Source: Firm-04 sp045600205 (GTDB taxonomy: Bacteria > Bacillota > Clostridia > Oscillospirales > Ruminococcaceae). Taken from it: 64,000 bases of DNA. A model generated the notes under the pieces. It made no database searches, was not told where the DNA came from, and was given only the letters and a program-made list of their open reading frames with translations. A program made the position numbers and the translations under genes. The DNA lies in assembly GCA_045600205.1 (NCBI GenBank), contig JAZRXM010000044.1, forward strand, positions 39,390-103,389, read 5' to 3'. Numbering within the stretch: the stretch's first letter is position 1; every line of letters begins with the position of its first letter. This document shows positions 1 to 8,451 of this stretch, piece after piece.

Positions 1-1260
1 GTACTTATCAAAAATACGGGAAAGCGTTTCCTGATCCATGCCCTCACCAGTATCACGCACGGAAATTTTCAAGCCCTGCGGTATATGCTCCTGTGTAACG
101 TAGATCCGCTTGTCTGCGCCCGTATAGTTCATAGCGTTGTTCATCAGGTTACAGATGACCTGCTCGATCTTGACGCTATCACAGAACACAGAGGCTTCGC
201 CATCGGTTTTCAGGATGAATTCATAGCCCGAAACACCGCTCAATCCACGGTATCGCTCCACGATCTCCGTCAGCCGCTGCTCCATGTCAAACTGCGTGCG
301 GTTGAGCGTCATGCTGCCGTTTTCCAGCTTGGAAAGGTCGAGAATGTCATTGACCAGCAGATTCAGGCGGTCGGTTTCCTCAATGATGACCTGCAAATGC
401 TCGTTGCGCTTCACAGGGTTATCGCCTGAGAGATCCCGAATCATCTCCGCATAGGCTTTGAGCATCGTCAGCGGTGTACGCAGGTCATGCGAAGCGTTGG
501 CGATCAGATCACGCTGCATGGTATCTACACGATTGATTTCATGGCTGGCATAGGTCAGTGTGGCTGCAAGCTGCTCCGCTTCTGCGTATCCGCCGCTGTG
601 AAATTCAATGTTATATCGCCCATGTGCAAGCTGTTCCGCATCTTTGGTGACCTCCACGATCGGTTTGGCAAGCCGCTTGGATACCGAAAAAGAGATGAAA
701 AATCCGACAAGCAACAGCAAAATCGTAATTGCCAGAAGCTGACGCTTCAGAATGCGCACCGTTGAAGATACCGGCACCAGCGGTGAATTGAGTAGCAGAT
801 AGCCGTCAGGATTGTCCACACTGCCAATCACACAAGCGTATACCATAATTTCGCAATCGGTTCTGGGATTGCGCTCCTTGCCGTAAATGACGCCGCTTGG
901 CTCTTTCCGCACCAGATCAATAATCGAAACGGTCTGATTCTCCGCGCCGTGCAGCACACAATTGATGCCCATGACATCTTTCCAGTAAACACGCCGTTTA
1001 TAACGGTCACGCACCTCAAAGCACATTCCGTTATCTACGGCAAGCTGCGTGAATTTCTGCTGATAATCAGGTGAATCGATCTCCTCCAGCATTTCATCCG
1101 CAACTGCGATGATATCTTTGGTTTTCATCCGCTCGTAGAAGTACTGCAAAAAAATGATCTGGCAAACCCACAGCAGAATAAATACGATCAGGGTGAAAAC
1201 CATGAACCACATCCAGATGTGCGTCCGCATGGACAAACGCTTCCCGATTTTATGCTTCAA
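1..1260 (-). CDS. Sensor histidine kinase, C-terminus cut by window edge
   Basis: Membrane sensor kinase that should phosphorylate the response regulator encoded just upstream. Reading the - strand from a TTG at 1260 gives a basic N-terminus, a first membrane helix at about residues 14-33, an extracytoplasmic sensor region, a second helix at about 170-192, a HAMP linker, the phospho-acceptor motif NASHDLRTPLT (His about 257), an N box NLMNNAMNYTG and a G1 box DTGEGM. The rest of the ATPase domain lies outside the window. The start is uncertain: TTG at 1260 overlaps the regulator stop by 11 bases and keeps the positively charged residues before helix 1, while an ATG at 1230 is the alternative. 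The arrangement resembles PhoR/ResE-type kinases, but the signal cannot be read from the sequence. Confidence 0.88.
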   Translation of the reverse strand, partial: MKHKIGKRLSMRTHIWMWFMVFTLIVFILLWVCQIIFLQYFYERMKTKDIIAVADEMLEEIDSPDYQQKFTQLAVDNGMCFEVRDRYKRRVYWKDVMGINCVLHGAENQTVSIIDLVRKEPSGVIYGKERNPRTDCEIMVYACVIGSVDNPDGYLLLNSPLVPVSSTVRILKRQLLAITILLLLVGFFISFSVSKRLAKPIVEVTKDAEQLAHGRYNIEFHSGGYAEAEQLAATLTYASHEINRVDTMQRDLIANASHDLRTPLTMLKAYAEMIRDLSGDNPVKRNEHLQVIIEETDRLNLLVNDILDLSKLENGSMTLNRTQFDMEQRLTEIVERYRGLSGVSGYEFILKTDGEASVFCDSVKIEQVICNLMNNAMNYTGADKRIYVTQEHIPQGLKISVRDTGEGMDQETLSRIFDKY

Positions 1261-1918
1261 ATTTATATCCCATTCCTCTCAGGGTGACAATAAACTTACG
1301 GTACTCTCCCAGACTGTTGCGCAGCATCTTGATATGAGTGTCTACGGTACGGTCATCGCCGAAAAAGTCGTAACCCCAGACCTCCTCCAGCAGCTTATCG
1401 CGTGTCATGGCGAGGTTCTGATTGCGCACCAGATAAAAGAGCAGGTCGTATTCCTTCGGCGTCATGTTGGCTTTTTCGCCGTCTACGTAGACCTCTCTGC
1501 CTGCCATGTCGATTTCCAACCCCTCGAAAACGAGTCGCTGCGGCGTCTGCGTTTTAGGCTGCTCTTTTCGCTTGGCAACCGCCTTGACACGCGCCATCAG
1601 TTCCTTGGGGGAAAACGGCTTCACTACGTAGTCATCAATGCCCAGCTCAAACCCGAACAGCTTGTCATATTCCTCACCGCGGGCAGAAAGCATGATGATC
1701 GGGGTATCTTTTGTCTTACGGATTTCCTTGCAAGCGGAAAAACCGTCTAAACGCGGCATCATAATATCCATGATAATGACATCATAGTCATTTGCTTTTG
1801 CCTTTGTTGCTGCCTGCATTCCGTCCTCTGCTTCGTCTGTCTGATAGCCCTCAAATTCTGCATACTCTTTTACCACACGACGGATATTTGCTTCGTCGTC
1901 CACGATCAAGATTTTCAT
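1250..1918 (-). CDS. OmpR/PhoB-family response regulator
   Basis: DNA-binding response regulator of 222 residues. The N-terminal receiver domain shows the acidic pair in VDDE, the phospho-acceptor Asp51 in IIMDIMMPRLDG and the conserved Lys in VVKPF. The C-terminal winged-helix domain (about 125-222) ends in RTVDTHIKMLR and GMGYKFEA, typical of OmpR/PhoB members. An in-frame ATG nine codons further upstream exists, but MKILIVDDE is the family start and has AAAGGA about ten bases before it. The gene overlaps the kinase gene downstream, so the two are translationally coupled. Its own upstream region carries 11-bp-spaced direct repeats that may be its operator. Confidence 0.95.
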   Translation of the reverse strand: MKILIVDDEANIRRVVKEYAEFEGYQTDEAEDGMQAATKAKANDYDVIIMDIMMPRLDGFSACKEIRKTKDTPIIMLSARGEEYDKLFGFELGIDDYVVKPFSPKELMARVKAVAKRKEQPKTQTPQRLVFEGLEIDMAGREVYVDGEKANMTPKEYDLLFYLVRNQNLAMTRDKLLEEVWGYDFFGDDRTVDTHIKMLRNSLGEYRKFIVTLRGMGYKFEA

Positions 1919-1986
1919 ATATATGATGTCCTTTCTATCATGCAAAAAACTTATATTTTTCGCAGTATCTCATGCTGAATACAATG

Positions 1987-2019
1987 ATTATAACAGAATA
2001 GTGTGAAATATTTGTGAAA
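1987..2019 (-). promoter_or_regulatory. Promoter with two 11-bp-spaced TTTCACA repeats upstream of the response regulator
   Basis: On the - strand a TATAAT (-10, 1987-1992) is preceded by TTTCACA at 2013-2019 and again at 2002-2008, exactly 11 bp apart. No good -35 hexamer is present at the proper distance; the repeats sit there instead. Tandem 11-bp-spaced repeats at -35 are the usual binding pattern of OmpR/PhoB-class regulators, so this looks like an autoregulated promoter. A weak third copy may lie at 2024-2030. Confidence 0.6.
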
Positions 2020-2057
2020 TCTGAGGAAAAAATAAGATGCAAAATACAAAAAATCCA

Positions 2058-2086
2058 TTGACAATTACATGAAATACTGGTATAAT
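2058..2086 (+). promoter_or_regulatory. SigA-type promoter of the GGDEF/EAL gene
   Basis: TTGACA (2058-2063), a 17-bp spacer, then TATAAT (2081-2086): a perfect consensus housekeeping promoter. It covers the upstream in-frame ATG at 2069, so translation must begin downstream, which supports the TTG start at 2150. Confidence 0.88.
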
Positions 2087-2149
2087 AACACTAGGATTCT
2101 CTACGATGCCAGAATCTTTAACAAAATCATACAGAAAGGACCGAGCAAC

Positions 2150-4447
2150 TTGAAACAACAATTGAAAAAATCTTTCGTTTACGGCGCAATTGTCGTATTC
2201 TCTCTCGCAACTGCTTATATCATCGCTTATGCGTTCTGGCATAAGGAAAAAAGCGACCTGATCTATCTCATCTTCAATTCTTATGCGCTGGTCGCGGTTT
2301 TGCTCGGTTTTGCGTTTGCACTCTACTGGAAACACACCCAGAAGAAAAAAGCAGAATCCCGTCAGCGCAGACTGAATCACATGGTCAAGAACCTATCCTC
2401 TCCCTCATTTCTCTGGGATGACGCGCTCAAAACGGTCATCGTCAACGACAATCTGCTGACAATCACCGAACTGGACCCCCGTGAGGAGGGTTTTGACCCC
2501 AAATTCCTGATCCCGTGGCTGTTTGGCAAAACAGAATTCAACGAAACCGATATCAAGGAAATTGTCACCGCAAAGAATAAGGAGTACTCCTTTACCGCGA
2601 AAAAAGGTACGCCGCACGATCTCATCTGGAATACCTCTGCGGTGGATACCGATGAGGACGGCACGACCATTTTCCTGACCATCGGCATGGACCTCGCAGA
2701 TATCCGCAATATGCAATCGGAAATCCAAAGCTACTCCCGCCGCCTTGCCGCTTCTGAGGGCAGACACGCCCTGAGTATGGAATTGACAGAAATCGGCATC
2801 CTGATCGGCGAACAGGGCAGTAAAACCGTATTTCCGTCACCGGAATTGCAAAAAATGCTCGGCTTGAAAGGAAACGCCGTTGATATTGAGGACCTGCGTA
2901 AAAAAGTCTATCCCGCAGACCTGGTGATGTTTGATAATCACCTGAACGCCGCCAACAAAAATATGGAGCAGTTTCTGGGAGAAGTCAATGTCATGGAACT
3001 GCGTTTCTGCGATGCGGAAGGAAAATACCGTTGGTTCACCTATCGTTTCAAGGCATCCCGCAGCGATAACGGCAAAATGGTCATTGGCGGTGCGCTGCTG
3101 GACTGCACCAAGGAAAAAGAAAAAGATGCAAAAATCGAACAGCTTGCTTACGAGGACCCCACAACCGGTATCCCGAACCGCAACAAGCTGATACTGATGG
3201 GCGAGGAACTCTATCAATGCACCATGGAACTGAATTCCTCCTATTGGGTCATTGTGCTGGATATTGACCGCTTCCATCTCATCAACGACACCTGCGGCTA
3301 CGAAAACGGTAATGTTTTGCTGAAAAACTTTGCGGCATCCGTCATGCGCCAACTGAATCTTGGCGGATTCGGTGCGCGGATCGGCGGCAACAACTTCGCG
3401 CTCATCATCCGAAACACAGACGAAAATCTGCCTGTGCGCGTGGCGCAAAAATTACAGCACGAGCTTTCTACACAAGCGGTCGGTGTGTTTGCAAACCGCG
3501 CCCTGACTTGTTCTGCGGGCTATGCGCTGATGCCCCGCGATGCCGAAAACTTCGAGAAAGTGTTGGAAAAAGCGCAATTTGCGCTCACCACAGGCAAAAA
3601 AGACCACCCTGTCAACTGCATCACTGCCTATACGCAGGAGATGTTTGAAAGTGTACAAAAGGAAAAGGAATGCGAAACACAACTGACGGAAGCCATCCGC
3701 TGTGGTCAGTTACTGCTGCACTATCAGCCGAAAATTTCTCTGATTGACGGCTCAGTTGTCGGTGTAGAGGCTCTGATTCGCTGGCAGCGTCCTGATGGGC
3801 AGCTTGTCATGCCAAATGAATTTATCCCCGTTGCAGAAAAATCGCAACTGATCACCCACGTTACACGATATGCAATTTACGAAGCCTGCCGCCAGACAAG
3901 ACAGTGGCAGAAAATCGGATTGCCTGAACTGGTCATGTCCCTCAACCTGAGCAGCACCGACTTCTATCAGGATAATCTCTGTGAACAGGTACTCAACGCG
4001 GTAGAGAAAAACGACCTTGACCCCGAATTCCTCGAATTGGAACTGACTGAAACACTTGCCCTCAAAGCCATGGAGCTTTCCGCAGAGCAGATGACCCGCC
4101 TGCGCGATGTCGGCATTCAGATTGCACTGGACGACTTCGGCACAGGTTATTCCTCACTCAGTTCTATCCAAAAACTGCCAATCACCACGCTCAAACTCGA
4201 CCGCAGTTTGATTGCCGACATCACGACCGATACGGTTGCCAGAAATATGGTCGCCGCTCTCGGTGATATTGCAAAATCCAAAATGATCACTACCCTCGCA
4301 GAGGGCGTTGAAACCGCTGAACAGGCGAAAATGCTCCGTGAACTCGGCTGTGAACAAATGCAAGGCTACCTCGTTGCAAAACCGATGCCTGCAAATGAAC
4401 TGGAACAGTTTATCCGCCAGAATATGAAGCAGAAACTCGTCTTTTAA
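2150..4447 (+). CDS. Membrane GGDEF-EAL protein, probable c-di-GMP phosphodiesterase
   Basis: 765-residue protein with two N-terminal membrane helices (about 7-28 and 37-55), a PAS-like middle part, a GGDEF domain (about 330-490) and an EAL domain (about 520-765). The cyclase signature reads GGNNF instead of GGDEF/GGEEF, so cyclase activity is probably lost and the domain may only bind nucleotide. The EAL domain looks intact: EALIRW, ELTE, DDFGTGYSSL, KLDRS, AEGVE and QGYL all present. It should therefore hydrolyse c-di-GMP at the membrane. The start is TTG, nine bases after AGAAAGGA (2133-2140); the ATG at 2069 lies inside the promoter. The phosphofructokinase gene follows after 30 bases with no visible terminator, so the two are probably co-transcribed. 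Confidence 0.93.
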   Translation: MKQQLKKSFVYGAIVVFSLATAYIIAYAFWHKEKSDLIYLIFNSYALVAVLLGFAFALYWKHTQKKKAESRQRRLNHMVKNLSSPSFLWDDALKTVIVNDNLLTITELDPREEGFDPKFLIPWLFGKTEFNETDIKEIVTAKNKEYSFTAKKGTPHDLIWNTSAVDTDEDGTTIFLTIGMDLADIRNMQSEIQSYSRRLAASEGRHALSMELTEIGILIGEQGSKTVFPSPELQKMLGLKGNAVDIEDLRKKVYPADLVMFDNHLNAANKNMEQFLGEVNVMELRFCDAEGKYRWFTYRFKASRSDNGKMVIGGALLDCTKEKEKDAKIEQLAYEDPTTGIPNRNKLILMGEELYQCTMELNSSYWVIVLDIDRFHLINDTCGYENGNVLLKNFAASVMRQLNLGGFGARIGGNNFALIIRNTDENLPVRVAQKLQHELSTQAVGVFANRALTCSAGYALMPRDAENFEKVLEKAQFALTTGKKDHPVNCITAYTQEMFESVQKEKECETQLTEAIRCGQLLLHYQPKISLIDGSVVGVEALIRWQRPDGQLVMPNEFIPVAEKSQLITHVTRYAIYEACRQTRQWQKIGLPELVMSLNLSSTDFYQDNLCEQVLNAVEKNDLDPEFLELELTETLALKAMELSAEQMTRLRDVGIQIALDDFGTGYSSLSSIQKLPITTLKLDRSLIADITTDTVARNMVAALGDIAKSKMITTLAEGVETAEQAKMLRELGCEQMQGYLVAKPMPANELEQFIRQNMKQKLVF

Positions 4448-4477
4448 TATCTGATCCATCACCTACGAAAGGAAGCA

Positions 4478-5566
4478 ATGACTATGAAAAAACGTATCGG
4501 TATCCTGACCTCGGGCGGCGACTGCCCCGGTCTGAATGCAACCATCCGCGGAGTTGCCAAATCCTGCTATGAAATGCTCGGCGAGGAAAACGTCGAAATT
4601 GTTGGCATTTCCAACGGATACTACGGACTCATCCACAACATCTGCAAGGAAATGCAGCCCGCCGATTTCTCCGGCATCCTGACACAAGGCGGCACCATCC
4701 TCGGAACCAAACGCCAGCCGTTCAAAATGATGACCGTTATCGGCGATGACAATGTGGACAAAGTCAAAAATATGAAGGAAACTTATCAGAAGCAGAAACT
4801 CGACTGCCTGCTGACCCTTGGCGGCAACGGTACCCACAAAACCTCGAAACTGCTTGCCGATGAGGGCTTGAACGTCATCGGTCTGCCCAAAACCATTGAT
4901 AACGACATCTACGGCACAGATGTCACATTCGGATTCCACACCGCTGTGGATACCGCAACAGACGCCATTGACCGCCTGCATACGACCGCTGCTTCGCACA
5001 GCCGCATTCTCGTCTGTGAGATCATGGGGAACAAAGCCGGCTGGCTGACCCTGAACGCAGGCATCGCTGGCGGCGCAGATATCATTCTGATCCCCGAGAT
5101 TCCCTACGACATTGACCGCGTTTGTGATGCCGTCATGAAGCGCACCGCAGGCGGAAAATGCTTCTCCATTATCGCCGTGGCAGAGGGCGCATTCGATAAA
5201 GAAGAAGCCCTCCTCAAAAAGAAAGACCGCGCTCGGAAACGCGAGGAGGCAGGTATCATCACCGCAACCTCCCGCATTGCCGCGCAGATTCAGGCAAGCA
5301 CCGGCGTGGATACCCGCGTCTGCGTCCCGGGTCATATGCTCCGCGGCGGCTCACCCAGTGCCTATGACCGCATTCTTGCCACCAAATTCGGTGTCCATGC
5401 CGCAAAATTGATCCAGCAGGAAAAATACGGCAGAACCGTTGCCATGGTCGGCGGAAAAATTACCTCGAATAAACTGGAGGACATTGCGGGTCTGACCAAA
5501 TTTGTGGATCCGAAAGATCAGCTTGTCACCACCGCAAGACGCATCGGCATTTCTTTCGGTGACTGA
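4478..5566 (+). CDS. pfkA: 6-phosphofructokinase (PPi/ATP PFK family)
   Basis: Phosphorylates fructose 6-phosphate to fructose 1,6-bisphosphate in glycolysis. The 362-residue protein shows GGDCPGLN (13-20), GTKRQPF (76-82), GGNGTHKT (115-122) and PKTIDND (137-143) with the catalytic Asp. Two positions separate ATP from PPi enzymes: the residue after the GG-D pair (Gly for ATP, Asp for PPi) and the residue before TIDND (Gly for ATP, Lys for PPi). Here they are Gly118 and Lys138, a mixed state, and the usual Asp of GGDG is Asn. Phosphoryl donor specificity is therefore open. AAAGGA stands 4 bases before ATG 4478 and 10 bases before a second in-frame ATG at 4484; either could be used. Confidence 0.9.
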   Translation: MTMKKRIGILTSGGDCPGLNATIRGVAKSCYEMLGEENVEIVGISNGYYGLIHNICKEMQPADFSGILTQGGTILGTKRQPFKMMTVIGDDNVDKVKNMKETYQKQKLDCLLTLGGNGTHKTSKLLADEGLNVIGLPKTIDNDIYGTDVTFGFHTAVDTATDAIDRLHTTAASHSRILVCEIMGNKAGWLTLNAGIAGGADIILIPEIPYDIDRVCDAVMKRTAGGKCFSIIAVAEGAFDKEEALLKKKDRARKREEAGIITATSRIAAQIQASTGVDTRVCVPGHMLRGGSPSAYDRILATKFGVHAAKLIQQEKYGRTVAMVGGKITSNKLEDIAGLTKFVDPKDQLVTTARRIGISFGD

Positions 5567-5587
5567 ACACACAAAACCCGATTTCGC

Positions 5588-5616
5588 TTGCTTTTTTTCC
5601 GAAAAAGAAGTATAAT
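5588..5616 (+). promoter_or_regulatory. SigA-type promoter of the GH3 lipoprotein gene
   Basis: TTGCTT (5588-5593), 17-bp spacer, TATAAT (5611-5616), followed by AAGGAG 5-6 bases before the ATG at 5642. Confidence 0.72.
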
Positions 5617-5641
5617 AAAGAAAAAAGCATAAGGAGCGAAC

Positions 5642-6970
5642 ATGATGAAAAAACAAATTCTGTCCTGCGCCGCTTTGTGTGCAGGACTTTTCCTTGCCAT
5701 GACGGGCTGCACATCAGAAATCAGTATCGGTGAAATGTCAGCAGAAACGAGTGTTTCAACCATCAGTTCCACCACTGCCACTTCTGCACCTGCACAGATC
5801 TCCACAACCATCCCTGCCACAACCGTGGCGTCTTCAACCATTTCCACAACCGTAACCTCACTGCTGACATCCACAGCACTGATTGCCACGATCAAAACCA
5901 ACTCAGCAGTCACCAAACCAACAACCGTTACGACAACCACTGCCCCGTCAGACTTGGACTACAAAAACCAGACGCCGCAACAAATTCTCGATCAGATGAC
6001 ACTGGAACAAAAAGTCGCGCAAATGCTGATGATTTCCTGTCACTCCAAAGGTGCGGACACCTATGCCGCCAAACACGGCGCAGGCGCACTCTGCCTCTAT
6101 GCGGACGCATTTGCGAACAAATCCAAGCAACAGGTCTGCAATATGACCGCGAACTTGCAGGAATTATCCGAACTTCCGCTCCTCATCTCCGTGGACGAGG
6201 AAGGCGGCGGCGTCACACGCATCAGCTCCAATCCGCAGCTTCGCGCCTCGAAATTTCTGCGTCCCGCCCAACTGTACGCAAACGGCGGCTGGGAACTGGT
6301 CACCAGTGACACGCTGGAAAAAGCCCAACTGCTCCTGAGCCTTGGCGTCAACGTCAACCTCGCGCCTGTCTGCGATATCCCACTCAGCAAAAATGATTAC
6401 ATCTATAACCGCTGCTTCAGCATGAATGCGGAGGATACCTCAGAATATGCGACCCGTGTCGTCAGCACCATGAAACAGCAGGGAATCGGCAGCACACTCA
6501 AACATTTCCCAGGCTACGGCGGCAGCGCGGATACGCATAAAGGCATGGGCTACGACACCCGCCCTTACTCTGATTTTCAGGAATCCGATTTAAAACCGTT
6601 CAAAGCGGGTATTCAGGCAGGCGCAGACAGTGTACTCGTCAGCCACAACATTGTCAAATGCATGGACGCCAACAACCCCGCCTCCCTTTCCTTCGCTGTT
6701 CACGATTTGCTGCGCAATACCATTGGTTTTCAGGGCGTCATCATCACCGATGACCTCGGTATGGATGCCATCATTCAGTTCTGCGGAACAGAAAATGCCG
6801 CCGTCAAAGCTGTGGAAGCAGGCAATGACCTGCTCTGCTGCCCGAATTTCGATGAGGCATACAATGCCATTCTCAAAGCGGCAAAAAGCGGCAGAATCTC
6901 AGAATCCCGCATTAATGCATCTGTTTTGCGTATTCTCCAATGGAAGCAGAATTTGTCGCTGCTGGACTGA
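5642..6970 (+). CDS. GH3 family glycosidase lipoprotein, NagZ-like
   Basis: Secreted lipoprotein: MMKKQ start, hydrophobic core, lipobox AMTGC with the lipidated Cys at about residue 23. A Ser/Thr-rich linker follows (about 30-100), then a single GH3 catalytic barrel. KHFPGYGG followed by DTH matches the NagZ-type loop that carries the Asp-His acid/base pair, and ITDDLGMDA carries the nucleophile Asp near residue 370. This points to a beta-N-acetylglucosaminidase acting on peptidoglycan fragments or chitin-like oligosaccharides outside the cell. Lipidated NagZ-type enzymes with a Ser/Thr linker are known in Firmicutes. It has its own promoter. The substrate is inferred only from the motif. 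Confidence 0.9.
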   Translation: MMKKQILSCAALCAGLFLAMTGCTSEISIGEMSAETSVSTISSTTATSAPAQISTTIPATTVASSTISTTVTSLLTSTALIATIKTNSAVTKPTTVTTTTAPSDLDYKNQTPQQILDQMTLEQKVAQMLMISCHSKGADTYAAKHGAGALCLYADAFANKSKQQVCNMTANLQELSELPLLISVDEEGGGVTRISSNPQLRASKFLRPAQLYANGGWELVTSDTLEKAQLLLSLGVNVNLAPVCDIPLSKNDYIYNRCFSMNAEDTSEYATRVVSTMKQQGIGSTLKHFPGYGGSADTHKGMGYDTRPYSDFQESDLKPFKAGIQAGADSVLVSHNIVKCMDANNPASLSFAVHDLLRNTIGFQGVIITDDLGMDAIIQFCGTENAAVKAVEAGNDLLCCPNFDEAYNAILKAAKSGRISESRINASVLRILQWKQNLSLLD

Positions 6971-6995
6971 TTTTGCAGAAATTTCAAAAAAGGTC

Positions 6996-7024
6996 TTGCA
7001 AAATGCGCTCATTTCCGTTATAAT
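6996..7024 (+). promoter_or_regulatory. SigA-type promoter of the SGNH-like gene
   Basis: TTGCAA (6996-7001), 17-bp spacer, TATAAT (7019-7024). AAAGGAG follows at about 7052-7057, ten bases before the ATG at 7068. Confidence 0.75.
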
Positions 7025-7067
7025 AGAAATATCATCATCGTGAAATCGTGAAAAGGAGCTTTGCGCT

Positions 7068-8006
7068 ATGCCCAATCCGCAAAACGTCAGACGTAGTCAC
7101 CCGACTGAAACGGTACATGGAACAAATCCGAAAAAGAAAAGCCGCCCGCTATTGCGGTTTCGACCGGGATTTATTGTTTTTATCTGGATTTTCTGCTTTA
7201 TTGCCTGCTTTGCTGCATACATGATCAGCAGAAATCTGCACCCCGAACTCGCTGAAAACAAACCAACTGCTTCCTCTGTCGTGGAAAATTCCGTCAAGGA
7301 TAATAACGAAACGTCCGAAAATCCCGTTCAACCAGAGGAATCCAATGTTGCTCCCGTGGAAAGTACGCCTGATGAATCCTCACAGGTTGTGGTTGCCAAT
7401 AAGATCAACCCGGTACCCGAAAGCGCGCAGCTGACGACTGAATACCTTGCAAAAGCTGCATTTTGCGGCGATGCAACCACCTATCGTTTCCTGACAAACG
7501 GTTTGTTGGGTGCCGATAACGTCTTTGCGAGTGAGGCTCTGAATCTCGAAAACTACCGCTCGACTTATTTCGACTATCAGGGCGATAAGCTCCTGCTGCT
7601 GAGCATTCTGCGTGCGGCAAACTGCCCTGTCTACCTCATGTTCGGTACGGAAACCCTCGCATCCATTTCCCCTGAACAGGCTTCGGCAATGTTCAGCGAC
7701 CTCGTGGATAACGTCAAGGCAGTTGCACCGGAATCGAAAGTATTTATCCTCTCCATTCCGCCCGTGACCGCTTCCGCTGAAAAGCTCAAAAAACCCATTC
7801 TCAACAGCAACATTGATATTTACAACTCCAGACTGCTGGAAATTGCCAATACTGCAAATGTCTACTTTGTGGACACCAACACCGCACTGAAAAATAATGA
7901 AGGGCGCCTCGATAACGCACTTGCGGAGGATGACGGCATTCACCTCAATGCGGAGGGTCAGGCAAAACTCATCAATTACGTATTATCGCACGTTCCGCAG
8001 GACTAA
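7068..8006 (+). CDS. Membrane-anchored SGNH/GDSL-like protein, apparently without catalytic Ser
   Basis: 312 residues: a basic cytoplasmic N-terminus, one membrane helix (about 33-53), an acidic Ser/Pro/Glu-rich linker to about 110, and a C-terminal domain with an SGNH-hydrolase layout on the outer face. Block I reads FCGDATTYRF where active relatives have GDS, so the nucleophilic Ser is Ala. The block III position reads MFGTETL where relatives have a G-N pair. Block V keeps DGIHLNAEGQ with the Asp-His pair. The protein is therefore likely a non-catalytic binding or scaffold member of the family, perhaps related to exopolysaccharide or wall acetylation. It forms a single-gene unit with its own promoter and two hairpins behind it. 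Confidence 0.75.
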   Translation: MPNPQNVRRSHPTETVHGTNPKKKSRPLLRFRPGFIVFIWIFCFIACFAAYMISRNLHPELAENKPTASSVVENSVKDNNETSENPVQPEESNVAPVESTPDESSQVVVANKINPVPESAQLTTEYLAKAAFCGDATTYRFLTNGLLGADNVFASEALNLENYRSTYFDYQGDKLLLLSILRAANCPVYLMFGTETLASISPEQASAMFSDLVDNVKAVAPESKVFILSIPPVTASAEKLKKPILNSNIDIYNSRLLEIANTANVYFVDTNTALKNNEGRLDNALAEDDGIHLNAEGQAKLINYVLSHVPQD

Positions 8007-8014
8007 ACACATCA

Positions 8015-8054
8015 AAAACCCGCACGGTGAAGAACTCACGGTGCGGGTTTTTTT
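8015..8054 (+). terminator. Rho-independent terminator of the SGNH-like gene
   Basis: A 13-bp stem with one mismatch (arms 8018-8030 and about 8036-8047, loop AGAAC), followed by a run of seven T. It begins 8 bases after the stop codon. Confidence 0.88.
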
Positions 8055-8063
8055 CACATGATA

Positions 8064-8115
8064 CAAGCAGACGGCGCATCATTCGGGGTGAGAAATGATG
8101 CGCCGTCTGCTTTTT
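8064..8115 (+). terminator. Second hairpin with perfect 17-bp stem and T run
   Basis: Arms 8067-8083 and 8094-8110 are perfectly complementary over 17 bp with a 10-base loop, followed by TTTTT at 8111-8115. It lies directly behind the first terminator and would act as a tandem back-up terminator. Confidence 0.75.
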
Positions 8116-8202
8116 GGGGTTGGAATGTGTGTTATTATGAAGCATGGGGTGAATGCCTCACAAACATGAAAAAAGGGTAAGAGAGGGGAAAAGGAAATTG
8201 TC

Positions 8203-8334
8203 ATGAAAATTTATATGCTTGGCGTACTGCAAGGGAGAGGTTCCGATTTAGTCAGCACCAATGGTTGTCAGCACTTCGATACCAGCTCCCTGAGTACATT
8301 CTTATCTTACCGCTGCCGTGTGTCCGTTTCGTGA
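8203..8334 (+). CDS. Possible 43-residue peptide ORF
   Basis: An ATG at 8203 opens 43 codons, starting MKIYMLGVLQ and ending SYRCRVSVS before TGA at 8332-8334. A purine-rich AAAAGGAA lies about eight bases upstream, a good ribosome site. The peptide has two Cys and a Ser/Thr-rich second half. I recognise no family. It stands alone in a 445-base gap between two terminators and the end of the convergent cellulase gene, and no clear promoter is visible. It could be a small secreted or signalling peptide, or a chance ORF. Positions 8335-8451 hold nothing I can name. Confidence 0.3.
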   Translation: MKIYMLGVLQGRGSDLVSTNGCQHFDTSSLSTFLSYRCRVSVS

Positions 8335-8451
8335 AATCATTTTGAAAACGCCCTGAAAGCTGGATGTCGTTTTTATCGGAAATATGAAGATTTTCTTATG
8401 ATTTGATAAAAAAACGCCCCGTATTTTCCTGAACAGCGATTAGCAAACGCA

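Noticed and set aside
2069..2149. Longer reading of the GGDEF/EAL gene from ATG 2069
   Set aside because: A perfect promoter covers the ATG; TTG 2150 has a proper ribosome site.
4463..5335. Long - strand open frame opposite the phosphofructokinase
   Set aside because: Shadow frame of a well-supported gene; no family match.
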